Positions 1-8,608 of a stretch of DNA of 64,000 nt are shown here, piece by piece. Numbering within the stretch: position 1 is the stretch's first letter; each line of letters opens with the position of its first letter. The stretch is from Bradyrhizobium sp. SK17. GTDB lineage: Bacteria; Pseudomonadota; Alphaproteobacteria; Rhizobiales; Xanthobacteraceae. Position numbers and translations under genes: made by a program. The notes under the pieces are model-generated. The model did no database searches and was not told the DNA's origin. It worked only from the letters and a program-made list of their open reading frames with translations. Where the stretch lies: the NCBI RefSeq assembly GCF_002831585.1, contig NZ_CP025113.1, positions 2,232,001 through 2,296,000 of the forward strand, given 5' to 3'.

Positions 1-725
1 CAGCACGCCCCGATCCAGCGCGGCCTTGTGCCACGCCTCGGCCAGAGCCGTCAGTGACCGGCCGCTGGGTTTTGATCGCGCATGCTCGAATGGCCGGAAG
101 CGCTTGGCGTAGCCATCTGTTGCGAAGTCGCCATCTGCATTTCGCGAGAGCTTCCGCGCCGCTTCCGACAAATCGCGAGAGGTCCATTCGATCAACTTCC
201 AGCGGCTTGCGTAGTCTGTGACGACGCCACGACGGGCGAGGAAGACGTCAGCCATCCTGCCGAACCGCTCTTCCATAGATGCGCGGTGACGCTCCTCTGG
301 CGACCCGTGGATGCCCAACCGTGCGGTTGCCCCGTACTCACCTCGTCGAGCTTGCTCATTCAGCTCTGCAACGCGGAGCCACTGCTCGGTCGTCGGGACG
401 GATGTATCCTCAAGGGCTTCGGCGAATGCCCCGTACAACTCCCCGGAGAGAGCGCTGATTTGCTTATCAGTGAGCGGCTTTGGTCCGTCACGCAGCGCAG
501 ACATCGTGCGTTCCACCTCAGCCGCGACCTCCGGGCACTTCGCCTTGGCCGCGGTGCGGTCAGCGGTCCTGAGCGAGATGCTGATGTGATCCTTGAACCA
601 GTTCGGCGGACGCCGATCTTTGGCAACTTCGCCAAGATCGCTTGAACATCTTTCGGGATACGCTTGCGGTAGTACCAGTTGTCGGAACCGCGTCGCTTGG
701 TAGGGCAGGCCATTCGCAAAACCAT
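1..725 (-). pseudogene. Tyrosine integrase, N-terminal part, frameshifted and cut by window edge
   Basis: Phage/island-type tyrosine recombinase, which would catalyse site-specific integration at the adjacent tRNA. The reading frame opens at 725 (or 713), with an N-terminus containing RRGSDNWYYRKRIP, the DUF6538-type start common in rhizobial integrases. At about position 618 the frame breaks: after AILAKLPK the homologous sequence continues in another frame (DRRPPNWFKDHISISL, later RTADRTAAKAKCPEV), which stays open to position 1. A single missing base explains it. The catalytic domain (R-H-R-Y) lies outside the window. It runs away from the 3' end of tRNA-Thr, the usual arrangement for an integrase beside its attachment site. 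A sequencing error could mimic the lesion. Confidence 0.82.
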
Positions 726-805
726 CGTGTAGCACCCGTGTGTATCAGGCGCGGTACGAAAGGCTCAACGATATCAGTAAGCTGCTGATGTCGCAGGGGA
801 AGGCC

Positions 806-880
806 TGGTGCTGCCAGACAGGATTGAACTGTCGACCTCTCCATTACCAATGGAGTGCTCTACCACTGAGCTACGGCAGC
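806..880 (-). tRNA. tRNA-Thr (GGT), CCA encoded
   Basis: On the minus strand the sequence folds as a full cloverleaf. The 7-bp acceptor stem begins GCTGCCG. The D-arm is GCTCAGTGGTAGAGC. The anticodon stem CTCCA/TGGAG encloses the loop TTGGTAA with anticodon GGT. The T-arm contains GTTCAATCC. The genome encodes the CCA end (806-808). Its 3' end faces the broken integrase at 1-725, so it is the likely chromosomal attachment site of an element extending left of the window. Confidence 0.96.
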
Positions 881-1022
881 GTGCCCGGGAAAAATTGAAT
901 CGGCCCAGAGGGCCCGTCCAAGCGGGCGGTTCTTGCCACAGGCCTCCCCTTCGCGCAAGCGAAACAGCGCCCCTCCCGCCGGGCAAATCGGCAGAAATCA
1001 CGTTCCGCGTCGATCATTGCGG

Positions 1023-1050
1023 CCAATCCGGCCGATTTCGGCCGGATTGG
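1023..1050. other. Perfect hairpin in the tRNA-Thr upstream region (gap 881-1197)
   Basis: The 317-base stretch between tRNA-Thr and the next gene holds no convincing gene. It carries an 11-bp perfect inverted repeat (CCAATCCGGCC ... GGCCGGATTGG) with a 6-base loop and no T-run. It could be a repeat or a factor-dependent stop signal. The tRNA promoter should lie just above 880 on the minus strand, but no clear -35/-10 pair was picked out. Confidence 0.5.
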
Positions 1051-1197
1051 GTTCCCGATGGTGCCGGAAGGCTCCCGATCCACCAACCGCCGAATCATGC
1101 CGTCGCGCGCAACTGGCCGGCCGGGCAGGGTGCGCGGGTCGCGGCCATTGTCTATGCTTGGGGTGCGCAAGGCGACGGCGGTTCGAGAAATTTTGCA

Positions 1198-1407
1198 ATG
1201 ACGGGCGATCAGGACAGAGGCGGCGGGCAGGCCGGAGCCCGCGTGAAGGATGCACGACAGGATCGCCTCAAGCTCGCGCTGCGCGAAAACCTGAAGCGGC
1301 GGAAATCGCAGGCGCGCGGTCGCGAGGATGTGGCTTCCGAGCCGGCCGACGGCCCGCTAGATGTCGGCTCGCCGGACGATACCGGCGCAAATGGGCCGGA
1401 CCGTTGA
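1198..1407 (+). CDS. Small conserved basic protein, unknown function
   Basis: A 69-residue protein starting MTGDQDRGGGQAG. Its core, KDARQDRLKLALRENLKRRK, is a highly charged helical motif that I recall in short uncharacterised alphaproteobacterial proteins. The open frame continues upstream to 808, but that part is antisense to the tRNA, so the ATG at 1198 is the sensible start; a GAGAA stretch lies 5-10 bases upstream. The C-terminus is acidic and low in complexity. No membrane segment or signal peptide. It ends shortly before the flavoprotein gene and may be co-transcribed with it. No function can be assigned. Confidence 0.68.
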   Translation: MTGDQDRGGGQAGARVKDARQDRLKLALRENLKRRKSQARGREDVASEPADGPLDVGSPDDTGANGPDR

Positions 1408-1444
1408 TCCGGCAGGTGTGACGAAAGAAAAGCAGGTCGCCGAG

Positions 1445-3142
1445 ATGGCAGTGGACGAGACGACGATCAATCGCCTGAACGCAACTGCCTACGCCTTCCC
1501 GCGCCATGAGCAGACCTTTCCGACCCTGACCGCACACGAGATCGAGCGCATGCGCCGTTTCGGCGAGCCGCGCTCGTACAATGACGGCGAGGCGCTGTTC
1601 GAGACCGGCACGCCGGGCCCCGGCATGTTCGTGGTGCTGTCGGGCAACGTGTCGATCACCCAGCGCGACGGCCTCGGTCGTGTCACGCCGGTCATCGACC
1701 AGGGGCCGGGGCAATTCCTCGCCGAGATCGGCCAGCTCTCCGGCCGCGCCGCGCTGGTCGACGGCCATGCCGACGGCACTGTGGAGACATTGCTGCTGCC
1801 GCCGGACCGGCTGCGCGCGCTGCTGGTCGCCGAAGCCGATCTCGGCGAGCGCATCATGCGCGCGCTGATCCTGCGCCGGGTCAGCCTGATCCAGGGCGGC
1901 GCCGGCGGCCCGGTGCTGATCGGCTCGGCGTCGGTCGGCAACATGGCGCCGTTGCAGAACTTCCTGGCCCGCAACGGCCAGCCGCATCACGTGCTCGATC
2001 CCGCGGCCGACACCGATGCCGCCGAGATTATCGCGCGCTATTCGCCGACCCGCGCCGAGCTGCCGCTGGTGGTCTGTCCCAACGGCACGGTGCTGCGCAA
2101 TCCGTCCGAGATCGCGCTGGCGATGGCGCTCGGCATGGTCGGCAGCGGCACGCAGGACAGATTGTACGATGTCGCCGTGGTCGGCAGCGGTCCGGCCGGG
2201 CTCGCCACCGCGGTCTATGCCGCGTCCGAGGGATTGTCGGTCGCGGTGTTCGATTCCCGGGCGTTCGGCGGCCAGGCCGGCGCCAGCATGCGGATCGAAA
2301 ACTATCTGGGCTTCCCGACCGGCATCTCCGGCCAGGCGCTGGCCGGGCGGGCTTTCAACCAGGCGCAGAAATTCGGCGCCGAGATGTTGATCCCGGTCTC
2401 GATCAAATCGCTCGACTGCTCCAAGACATCAGGTGCGTTCGCGCTCGCCACCGGATGCGGGCACACGCTGCGCGCCAAATCGGTGGTGGTGGCGAGCGGC
2501 GCGCGCTATCGGCGGCCTGTGATCGACAATCTCGAGAATTACGAAGGCCGCGGCGTCTGGTACTGGGCCTCGCCGATCGAGGCGCGGCTCTGCGCCAACC
2601 AGGACGTCGTCCTGGTCGGCGGCGGCAACTCCGCGGGCCAGGCGGCGGTTTACCTGTCGGCACATGCCCGCAAGGTCAACATGATGATCCGCGGCGGCGG
2701 GCTCGGGGCCAGCATGTCGCGCTATCTGATCGAGCGCATCGAGGCGACGCCGAACATCGAGCTGATGTTCAACACCGAGGTGATCGGGCTCGACGGCGCG
2801 GAGACGCTGGAGCGGGTGCGCTGGCGCAGCCGGCTCGCTCCCGACGCGTTCACGATGGATATCCGCAACCTGTTCCTGTTCGTCGGCGCCGATCCGGCGA
2901 CCGCCTGGCTCGAAGGTTGCGGCGTGGAGGTCGATCGCGGCGGCTTCGTCAAGACCGGCGTGCAGAACGGCGAGGGCACGCCCGCCGTGCCGCTGCTCGA
3001 AACCACGGTGCCCGGCGTGTTCGCGGTCGGCGACGTCCGCTCCGGATCGGTCAAGCGGGTCGGCGGCGCGATCGGCGAAGGCGCCCAGGTCGTCGCCGCG
3101 CTGCACGGCTATCTCGCCGATGCCGGCAGTCCGTCGTTGTAG
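1445..3142 (+). CDS. Cyclic-nucleotide-binding domain fused to thioredoxin-reductase-like FAD oxidoreductase
   Basis: About 565 residues from the ATG at 1445; the frame is open from 1361 but that would overlap the previous gene. The N-terminal third is a cNMP-binding fold (GEALFETGTPGPGMFVVLSG, LAEIGQLSGRAALVDG). The rest is a pyridine-nucleotide disulfide oxidoreductase: FAD motif VGSGPAGLATAVYAAS, then FGGQAGASMRIENYLGFP, second dinucleotide motif VVLVGGGNSAGQAAVYLS, and a final GDVRSGSVKRVGGAIGEG that contacts FAD. Classical thioredoxin reductases have a CATC active site between the two nucleotide motifs; here that segment reads GVWYWASPIEARLC, so the CxxC pair is absent. Probably a redox sensor or NAD(P)H oxidase rather than a true thioredoxin reductase. 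The next gene, a UBP zinc finger, is likely its partner. Confidence 0.88.
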   Translation: MAVDETTINRLNATAYAFPRHEQTFPTLTAHEIERMRRFGEPRSYNDGEALFETGTPGPGMFVVLSGNVSITQRDGLGRVTPVIDQGPGQFLAEIGQLSGRAALVDGHADGTVETLLLPPDRLRALLVAEADLGERIMRALILRRVSLIQGGAGGPVLIGSASVGNMAPLQNFLARNGQPHHVLDPAADTDAAEIIARYSPTRAELPLVVCPNGTVLRNPSEIALAMALGMVGSGTQDRLYDVAVVGSGPAGLATAVYAASEGLSVAVFDSRAFGGQAGASMRIENYLGFPTGISGQALAGRAFNQAQKFGAEMLIPVSIKSLDCSKTSGAFALATGCGHTLRAKSVVVASGARYRRPVIDNLENYEGRGVWYWASPIEARLCANQDVVLVGGGNSAGQAAVYLSAHARKVNMMIRGGGLGASMSRYLIERIEATPNIELMFNTEVIGLDGAETLERVRWRSRLAPDAFTMDIRNLFLFVGADPATAWLEGCGVEVDRGGFVKTGVQNGEGTPAVPLLETTVPGVFAVGDVRSGSVKRVGGAIGEGAQVVAALHGYLADAGSPSL

Positions 3143-3170
3143 CGATGATGCGGCGGGGAAGCTCTATTCC

Positions 3171-3306
3171 CGTCATCCCCGCGCAAAGGCTTCGCCTTTG
3201 TCGCTGGAGGTGCGAGCGAAGCGAGCCTCGAAGGATGCACGGCCCCGCCTGTGGCCGATTCATCCTTCGAGACACGCGTTCCGCGCTCCTCAGGATGACG
3301 GGTTAA
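3171..3306. repeat. Intergenic palindromic repeat
   Basis: Lies between the flavoprotein and zinc-finger genes. It includes the small palindrome CAAAGGCTTCGCCTTTG and an 11-bp inverted repeat, CTCGAAGGATG (3227-3237) with CATCCTTCGAG (3261-3271). It opens with a CGTCATCCCCGC-like end and closes with CTCAGGATGACGG. Elements with these ends are scattered through Bradyrhizobium genomes (from memory). No coding potential. Confidence 0.7.
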
Positions 3307-3334
3307 AAAAGACTCACAAGCACGAGGCCCGCAA

Positions 3335-3643
3335 ATGCAAAAAGGTTGCACCCATATCGCCGGCATCCAGGACGTCACCCCGAGCGCGCTCGGCTGCGAG
3401 GAGTGCCTGAAGATCGGCAGCCCGTGGCTGCATCTGCGGATCTGCCGGACCTGCGGCCATGTCGGTTGCTGCGACGACTCGCCAAACCGGCATGCAACCG
3501 CGCATTTCCACGCCACCGGCCATCCGGTGATCGAGGGTTACGATCCGCCGGAAGGCTGGGGCTGGTGCTATGTCGACGAGGTGCTGTTCGACCTGTCGAA
3601 GCGCAAGACGCCGCATAACGGGCCGATCCCGCGCTATTATTGA
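3335..3643 (+). CDS. UBP-type zinc finger protein
   Basis: A 102-residue stand-alone ZnF-UBP domain. The metal ligands are visible in order: CTHI near the N-terminus, then GCEEC, CRTCGHVGCCDD, and HATAHFHATGHPV, the Cys/His array of the family. In eukaryotes this fold binds the free C-terminus of ubiquitin; bacterial members have no proven ligand. The C-terminal half is aromatic (GWGWCYVDEVLFDL). It follows the cNMP-flavoprotein across a repeat-containing gap of about 190 bases. I recall the same pairing in other proteobacteria, which suggests a shared role in redox signalling, but this is inference. Confidence 0.88.
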   Translation: MQKGCTHIAGIQDVTPSALGCEECLKIGSPWLHLRICRTCGHVGCCDDSPNRHATAHFHATGHPVIEGYDPPEGWGWCYVDEVLFDLSKRKTPHNGPIPRYY

Positions 3644-3795
3644 TTCAACATCTCACGCGGTGCACGCGCCGCGGCGCGCCGCTTTCAAGCCACCGCAGCG
3701 GAAATGGGCTGTCAGTCGTCCTGCCATCGAACCATGTAGCAATTCTCGGAGATGCATCGTAACGTGGTGTGGGTTCTCAACGGGGAGTGCGCCAC

Positions 3796-4296
3796 ATGAC
3801 GACGTTGGTGCTTGTGCACGTTATCATCAGCCTGATTGCGATCGTCTCCGGTGTGATCGTGATGTTCGGCCTGCTCGGTTCGCAGTCGAGACCCGGGCTG
3901 ACCGCGATCTTCCTGCTGCTCACGATCCTGACCAACGCCACCGGCTTCCTGATCCCGCCGCTCGTGACCGAGAAGCTGCTGCCGTCGCACATCATCGGCG
4001 GCCTCTCGCTGGTGCTGCTCGCGATCGCCTGCATCGCGCTGTATGCGATGCAGCTCAAGGGCGCCTGGCGGCCGATCTACATCGTGACCGCGCTGGTCTC
4101 GCTCTATCTCAACGTCTTCGTGCTGGTCATCCAGAGCTTCCTCAAGATCCCCGCGTTGCAGGCGCTGGCGCCGGCCGTGCCGCCGAACCCGCCGTCAGGG
4201 CCGGTGTTTGCCGCCGTGCAGGGCATCGTGCTGGTGTTCTTCGCCGTGATGATCATCGGCGCCTGGCGCCGGTTCAGGCCGGCTGCGTTCGCCTGA
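3796..4296 (+). CDS. Small integral membrane protein
   Basis: A 166-residue hydrophobic protein. The start at 3796 has a GGGGAG ribosome-binding site 8 bases upstream. About five membrane segments can be read: VLVHVIISLIAIVSGVIVMF, TAIFLLLTILTNATGFLIPP, GGLSLVLLAIACIALYAM, PIYIVTALVSLYLNVFVLVI, and VFAAVQGIVLVFFAVMIIGA. No charged catalytic motif. It resembles uncharacterised alphaproteobacterial membrane proteins; function unknown. It stands 150 bases after the zinc-finger gene, with its own gap and probably its own promoter. Confidence 0.82.
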   Translation: MTTLVLVHVIISLIAIVSGVIVMFGLLGSQSRPGLTAIFLLLTILTNATGFLIPPLVTEKLLPSHIIGGLSLVLLAIACIALYAMQLKGAWRPIYIVTALVSLYLNVFVLVIQSFLKIPALQALAPAVPPNPPSGPVFAAVQGIVLVFFAVMIIGAWRRFRPAAFA

Positions 4297-4438
4297 TCCG
4301 GGGCGGATGACATCAATTCGAGGCGACACAAGGCATAGAAGATGATGGGCGGTGGCATGTCGACGATGCGCCGCCGCCCGAGGTCCGTTCACGTCTTGCG
4401 CGTCGAGGCCGACAGGTCGCAACAAAAGGAGCAACCCA

Positions 4439-5263
4439 ATGCCCACCATCACCACCAAAGACGGCGTCGAGATCTTCTACAAGGATTGGGGTTCGGGTCA
4501 GCCGATCGTGTTCAGCCATGGTTGGCCGCTGTCGTCGGACGACTGGGACGCCCAGATGCTGTTCTTCCTCAATCACGGCTTTCGCGTCATAGCCCATGAC
4601 CGCCGCGGTCACGGCCGCTCGGCCCAGGTCGCCGACGGCCACGACATGGACCACTATGCCGACGACCTCGCCGCGGTCACCGCGCATCTCGATCTCAGGA
4701 ATGCCGTCCATGTCGGCCATTCCACCGGCGGTGGCGAGGTCGTGCACTACATCGCCCGCCATGGCGAGAGCCGGGTGGCAAAGGCGGCGATCCTGAGCGC
4801 CGTGCCGCCCTTGATGGTGCAGACGGCGAACAATCCCGGCGGCCTGCCCAAATCAGTGTTCGACGGCTTGCAGGCGCAGCTCGCGGCCAACCGTTCGCAG
4901 TTCTATCGCGATCTGCCGGCCGGGCCGTTCTATGGCTACAACCGGCCCGGCGTAAAATCGTCGGAAGCCGTGATCCAGAACTGGTGGCGGCAGGGCATGA
5001 TGGGCGGCGCGAAAGCGCATTACGACGGCATCGTTGCGTTCTCGCAGACCGACTTCACCGAGGATTTGAAGAAGATCAACGTGCCGGTGCTGGTGATGCA
5101 TGGCGACGACGACCAGATCGTGCCCTACGCGGATTCCGGCCCGCTCTCGGCCAAGCTGCTGAAGAACGGCACGCTGAAGACCTACAAGGGCTTCCCGCAC
5201 GGCATGCCGACCACGGAGGCCGAGACCATCAACGCGGACCTGCTGGCGTTCATCAAGGGGTGA
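4439..5263 (+). CDS. Alpha/beta hydrolase, non-heme chloroperoxidase (perhydrolase) family
   Basis: A 274-residue alpha/beta hydrolase of the cofactor-free haloperoxidase group. These enzymes make peracids from carboxylic acids and peroxide, or act as esterases. The start at 4439 is set by AAAAGGAG nine bases upstream. Visible parts: oxyanion-hole region FSHGWP (25-30), DRRGHGRS, nucleophile elbow [10 protein letters not shown] with Ser95, acid [11 protein letters not shown], and C-terminal His in [12 protein letters not shown]. The full triad is present. The gene stands alone, followed by a long inverted repeat. The substrate cannot be read from sequence. Confidence 0.9.
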   Translation: MPTITTKDGVEIFYKDWGSGQPIVFSHGWPLSSDDWDAQMLFFLNHGFRVIAHDRRGHGRSAQVADGHDMDHYADDLAAVTAHLDLRNAVHVGHSTGGGEVVHYIARHGESRVAKAAILSAVPPLMVQTANNPGGLPKSVFDGLQAQLAANRSQFYRDLPAGPFYGYNRPGVKSSEAVIQNWWRQGMMGGAKAHYDGIVAFSQTDFTEDLKKINVPVLVMHGDDDQIVPYADSGPLSAKLLKNGTLKTYKGFPHGMPTTEAETINADLLAFIKG

Positions 5264-5299
5264 GGCGAGCGCAAACACCATCGCAGTTCGGTGCGACCA

Positions 5300-5376
5300 G
5301 GTGAGGGAGCCACCAGCGGTAGGGTTCCCTCCCCCTTGCGGGGGAGGGAGCCTGACGAGCGTGCTCACCTGACGAA
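5300..5376. repeat. Short copy of the CCTCCCCC/GGGGGAGG repeat family
   Basis: Contains the palindrome CCCTCCCCCTTGCGGGGGAG followed by GGAGCCTGACGAGCGTGCTCACCTGA. The same blocks occur in reverse orientation, in a longer version, at 63306-63430. It is a non-coding mobile-type repeat. The 160 bases between it and the next gene show nothing further except a TATAAC close to the start at 5539. Confidence 0.72.
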
Positions 5377-5538
5377 TTTGCCCGACGTGCCAGGTTACCT
5401 TGTCGAACGCCGTCGCCGTCAGCTCCTTTGCATGGGGTTGTTTTCGATATTTTGCTCGTGCGCGGCCGGTTCCCCCGAGCGGCATTTCCTCGGCGCCGCG
5501 TGGTACCTCTGGCTGCCGAACGCGCTATAACCGCCGCT

Positions 5539-5967
5539 ATGTCCCCGCCCGCGCCCCTGAAGCTGATCGCCCTCGATGCCGATGACCTCGCGGTCATCTC
5601 CGCCCATGTGCAGGACGCCCGCGTCCAGCCCTCCGATATCGTCTGGCGCCAGGACGAGAAGCGCCTGGTGGTCGGCCTGAACCGGCTCGACTGGGAGCAG
5701 ACCCTGTCGGGCGGCACCTGCTCGCGGCGGATGGTCGCCGCGCTCCGGTTCGACCGGGTGCTGGCCTGCAAGTCGCGCAAGATCGACCTGGCGGCCCCGG
5801 ACGCCCCCCTGGAACTGCTCGGGATCGAATTCCATGTCTCCAACCCGCCCAGCGGCAGCGCGCTCCTGATGTTCGGCCATGGCGGGGCGCTGCGGCTGGA
5901 TGTCGAGTGCCTGGAGTGCGAATTGACCGATCTCGGGGCTGACGATCTCGGGATGCCGCCGGCGTAA
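5539..5967 (+). CDS. DUF2948 family protein
   Basis: A 142-residue protein starting MSPPAPLKLIALDADDLAVI. The pattern ALDADDL at the N-terminus, a central VWRQDEKRLVVGLNRLDWE and a C-terminal LRLDVECLECELTDLG are typical of the DUF2948 family, which I know mainly as a neighbour of hisD in Hyphomicrobiales. Function unknown; no membrane segment or known catalytic motif. The gene precedes hisD by 87 bases and is probably part of the same transcription unit. The frame is open upstream to 5428, but the ATG at 5539 is where family similarity begins. Confidence 0.85.
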   Translation: MSPPAPLKLIALDADDLAVISAHVQDARVQPSDIVWRQDEKRLVVGLNRLDWEQTLSGGTCSRRMVAALRFDRVLACKSRKIDLAAPDAPLELLGIEFHVSNPPSGSALLMFGHGGALRLDVECLECELTDLGADDLGMPPA

Positions 5968-6054
5968 CGCTCAGCCCGCCGCGTCCCAAGGGTTGACGGC
6001 CATTATCCGCCGCGCCATTGAGCAGGGACCCAGAGTTCTCTTCAGAAAGCCGCC

Positions 6055-7350
6055 ATGCCCGTTCGCCTGGACCGACAGAGCGCCGATTTCGAGCAGCGTT
6101 TCCGCGATTTCCTGGCGGCCAAGCGCGAGGTCTCGGCCGACGTCGAGCGTGCCACCCGCGCCATCGTCGACGACGTGGCCGCCCGCGGCGACGCGGCGCT
6201 GCTCGAGGCGACCAGGAAGTTCGACCGGCTCGATATCGCCGCCGCTGGCCTGCGCATCACGCCGGCCGAGATCGACGCTGCGGTCGCGGCCTGCGACCCC
6301 AAAACCGTCGAGGCCCTGAGCTTCGCGCGCGACCGGATCGAGACCTTCCATCGCCGCCAGCTGCCGAAGGACGAGCGCTTCACCGATGCCGCCGGCGTCG
6401 AGCTCGGCTGGCGCTGGAGCGCGGTCGATGCGGTCGGGCTCTACGTGCCCGGCGGCACCGCGGCCTATCCGTCCTCGGTGCTGATGAACGCGGTGCCGGC
6501 CAGGGTCGCCGGGGTGCCGCGGGTGGTGATGGTGGTGCCGGCGCCGGACGGCAAGCTCAACCCGCTGGTGCTCGCGGCCGCCCATCTCGGCGGCGTTTCC
6601 GAGATCTACCGCGTCGGTGGTGCCCAGGCGGTGGCCGCGCTGGCCTATGGTACCGCGACGATCGCGCCGGTGGCGAAGATCGTCGGTCCCGGCAACGCCT
6701 ATGTCGCGGCCGCCAAGCGGCTGGTATTCGGCAAGGTCGGCATCGACATGATCGCCGGCCCCTCCGAGGTGCTGGTCATCGCTGACGACACCGGCAATGC
6801 CGACTGGATCGCGGCCGATCTGCTGGCGCAGGCCGAGCATGACGTCAGCGCGCAGTCGATCCTGATCACCGATAGCGCGCGGCTCGCCGCCGATGTCGAG
6901 CGCGCGGTCGAGGCGCAGCTTGTGACGCTGCCGCGCGCCGAGATCGCCCGCACCTCGTGGAATGATTTTGGCGCCGTGATCAAGGTGGCAAAGCTGGACG
7001 ACGCGGTCGAGCTTGCCAACGCGATCGCGGCCGAGCATCTCGAGATCATGACCGCCGACGCCGAGGCCCTGTCGAACAAGGTCCGCAATGCCGGGGCGAT
7101 CTTCCTGGGGCCGCATACCCCGGAGGCGATCGGCGACTATGTCGGCGGCTCCAACCACGTGCTGCCGACCGCGCGCTCGGCGCGGTTCTCTTCCGGCCTC
7201 GGGGTGCTTGACTTCATGAAGCGAACCTCGATCCTGCGCTGTGGGCCGGATCAGCTCCGTGCGCTCGGGCCCGCCGCGATGACGCTCGGCCAGGCCGAGG
7301 GTCTCGATGCCCATTCACGTTCCGTCGGATTGCGCCTCAATCTCCCATGA
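6055..7350 (+). CDS. hisD: Histidinol dehydrogenase
   Basis: Catalyses the last two steps of histidine synthesis, L-histidinol to L-histidine with two NAD+, using one zinc per subunit. 431 residues, the normal length. Recognisable pieces: [40 protein letters not shown], then [13 protein letters not shown] carrying the zinc-binding Gln and His, AAEHLEI with the catalytic Glu-His pair, [13 protein letters not shown], and the C-terminal [10 protein letters not shown] with the last His ligand. The stop overlaps the next start by four bases (ATGA), so translation is coupled. Confidence 0.97.
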   Translation: MPVRLDRQSADFEQRFRDFLAAKREVSADVERATRAIVDDVAARGDAALLEATRKFDRLDIAAAGLRITPAEIDAAVAACDPKTVEALSFARDRIETFHRRQLPKDERFTDAAGVELGWRWSAVDAVGLYVPGGTAAYPSSVLMNAVPARVAGVPRVVMVVPAPDGKLNPLVLAAAHLGGVSEIYRVGGAQAVAALAYGTATIAPVAKIVGPGNAYVAAAKRLVFGKVGIDMIAGPSEVLVIADDTGNADWIAADLLAQAEHDVSAQSILITDSARLAADVERAVEAQLVTLPRAEIARTSWNDFGAVIKVAKLDDAVELANAIAAEHLEIMTADAEALSNKVRNAGAIFLGPHTPEAIGDYVGGSNHVLPTARSARFSSGLGVLDFMKRTSILRCGPDQLRALGPAAMTLGQAEGLDAHSRSVGLRLNLP

Positions 7351-7850
7351 CCCAGCCTCCAGCCGACGATTCCGACAATCGCATCGTCGCGGTGACGCTC
7401 GACGAGGAATCGATCGGCCGTTCCGGGCCCGACATCGAGCATGAGCGGGCGATCGCGATCTACGACCTGGTCGAGCAGAACCTGTTCGCGCCCGAGGGCG
7501 CCGCCGGGCCGGGTCCCTACACCCTGCATATCGCGATTACCGGCAACCGGCTGATGTTCGATATCCGGAGAGAGGATGGCGCGCCGGTGGTGGCGCATCT
7601 GTTGTCGCTGACCCCGTTTCGCCGCGTCGTGAAGGACTACTTCATGATCTGCGACAGCTACTATCAGGCGATCCGCACCGCGACGCCGGACAAGATCGAG
7701 GCCATCGACATGGGGCGCCGCGGCATCCATGACGAGGGCTCGCGCACGTTGCAGGAGCGGCTCAAGGGCAAGGTGCGGGTCGATTTCGAGACTGCGCGGC
7801 GGCTGTTCACGCTGATCACTGTGCTGCACTGGAAGGGTGAGGGCGCATGA
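7347..7850 (+). CDS. UPF0262 family protein
   Basis: A 167-residue cytoplasmic protein with no known biochemical role, conserved directly after hisD in Hyphomicrobiales. Features seen: [20 protein letters not shown] at the N-terminus, [15 protein letters not shown], and a C-terminal [20 protein letters not shown]. It overlaps the hisD stop by four bases. Its own stop codon (7848-7850) lies inside a 12-bp palindrome arm (see repeat at 7842-7913), so the repeat has inserted at, or supplied, the end of the gene. Confidence 0.92.
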   Translation: MTQPPADDSDNRIVAVTLDEESIGRSGPDIEHERAIAIYDLVEQNLFAPEGAAGPGPYTLHIAITGNRLMFDIRREDGAPVVAHLLSLTPFRRVVKDYFMICDSYYQAIRTATPDKIEAIDMGRRGIHDEGSRTLQERLKGKVRVDFETARRLFTLITVLHWKGEGA

Positions 7851-7913
7851 TCCCGAAAAGTGGGTACCGGGTTTCGGATCGGATCATGCGCCAAAACAAG
7901 AGGCGCATGATCA
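7842..7913. repeat. Palindromic repeat overlapping a stop codon
   Basis: Perfect 12-bp inverted arms GGCGCATGATCC (7842-7853) and GGATCATGCGCC (7881-7892) enclose CGAAAAGTGGGTACCGG..., and a further GGCGCATGATC follows at about 7902. The central CCGAAAAGTGGGTACCGG block is a repeat I recall from many Bradyrhizobium and Rhodopseudomonas intergenic regions. The left arm contains the UPF0262 stop codon. Confidence 0.78.
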
Positions 7914-7964
7914 GCGACGCGATGATTGACGGGGGCGTACCCCGGTCGAAAAAAGCCTGATCGG

Positions 7965-8429
7965 ATGGAAGCGCCGCGCGCGCGCAACCCGCAGGCCGTG
8001 CTGTTCGCATGCGGCCACAACGCCGTGCGCTCGCCGATGGCCGAAAGCCTGTTGCAGCAGATGTTCCCGCAAGGCCTCTATGTCCGCTCCGCCGGCGTCA
8101 AGAAGGGCGAGCTCGATCCATTCGCGGTCTCTGTGATGGCCGAGTTCGGCCAGGACATTTCCGGCCACAAGCCGCAGACCTTCGAGGAGCTCGAGGACTG
8201 GGAAGGACTGAACTTCGACCTCATCATCACGCTGTCGCCGGAGGCGCATCACAAGGCATTGGACCTGACCCGAACGCTCGCCGCCGATGTCGAATACTGG
8301 CCGACCCATGATCCGACCGGCACCAGCGGCAATCGCGAGCAGAAGCTCGCCGCCTATCGCGAAGTCTGCGACGGCCTCCTGATGCGGATCCGCCGCCGCT
8401 TCGCCAAGACTGGCGCTGCGAGCGGCTGA
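7965..8429 (+). CDS. Low-molecular-weight protein-tyrosine phosphatase / ArsC-like family
   Basis: A 154-residue enzyme of the LMW-PTP fold. The P-loop is CGHNAVRS (Cys16, Arg22), matching C-X5-R. The general-acid Asp sits in PTHDPTG. The start at 7965 is preferred because the upstream open frame crosses the repeat. Homologues in this position are annotated as arsenate reductase or phosphatase. Without the extra redox cysteines of thioredoxin-coupled ArsC being clear here, phosphatase activity is the safer guess. It belongs to the conserved hisD-yacG block. Confidence 0.86.
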   Translation: MEAPRARNPQAVLFACGHNAVRSPMAESLLQQMFPQGLYVRSAGVKKGELDPFAVSVMAEFGQDISGHKPQTFEELEDWEGLNFDLIITLSPEAHHKALDLTRTLAADVEYWPTHDPTGTSGNREQKLAAYREVCDGLLMRIRRRFAKTGAASG

Positions 8430-8608
8430 CGTTCCGCGTGTTCCGATTGGCGGGACCGCCCGTTGTCGCCAGACTGACAAACAGCTGTGCTTATGGGGCC
8501 TTGTCTCAGCGGGCGCGCGATTCGCAGCCGGTTCCAAGGTTGTGCATCGATGCCCCATCCGATAGGTTCCGCCCGCGTCCGTCCCCCCGATTCAGCCCCA
8601 AAGCCCGC

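Noticed and set aside
774..1001. Minus-strand ORF containing RSSVVEHSIGNGEVDSSILS
   Set aside because: It is the translation of tRNA-Thr itself, a familiar false gene in databases.
808..1197. Upstream extension of the 1198-1407 gene
   Set aside because: It starts inside tRNA-Thr and has no family similarity before the Met at 1198.
8430..8608. Search for infA between the phosphatase and maf genes
   Set aside because: No ORF of suitable size or sequence; in this genome infA must be elsewhere.
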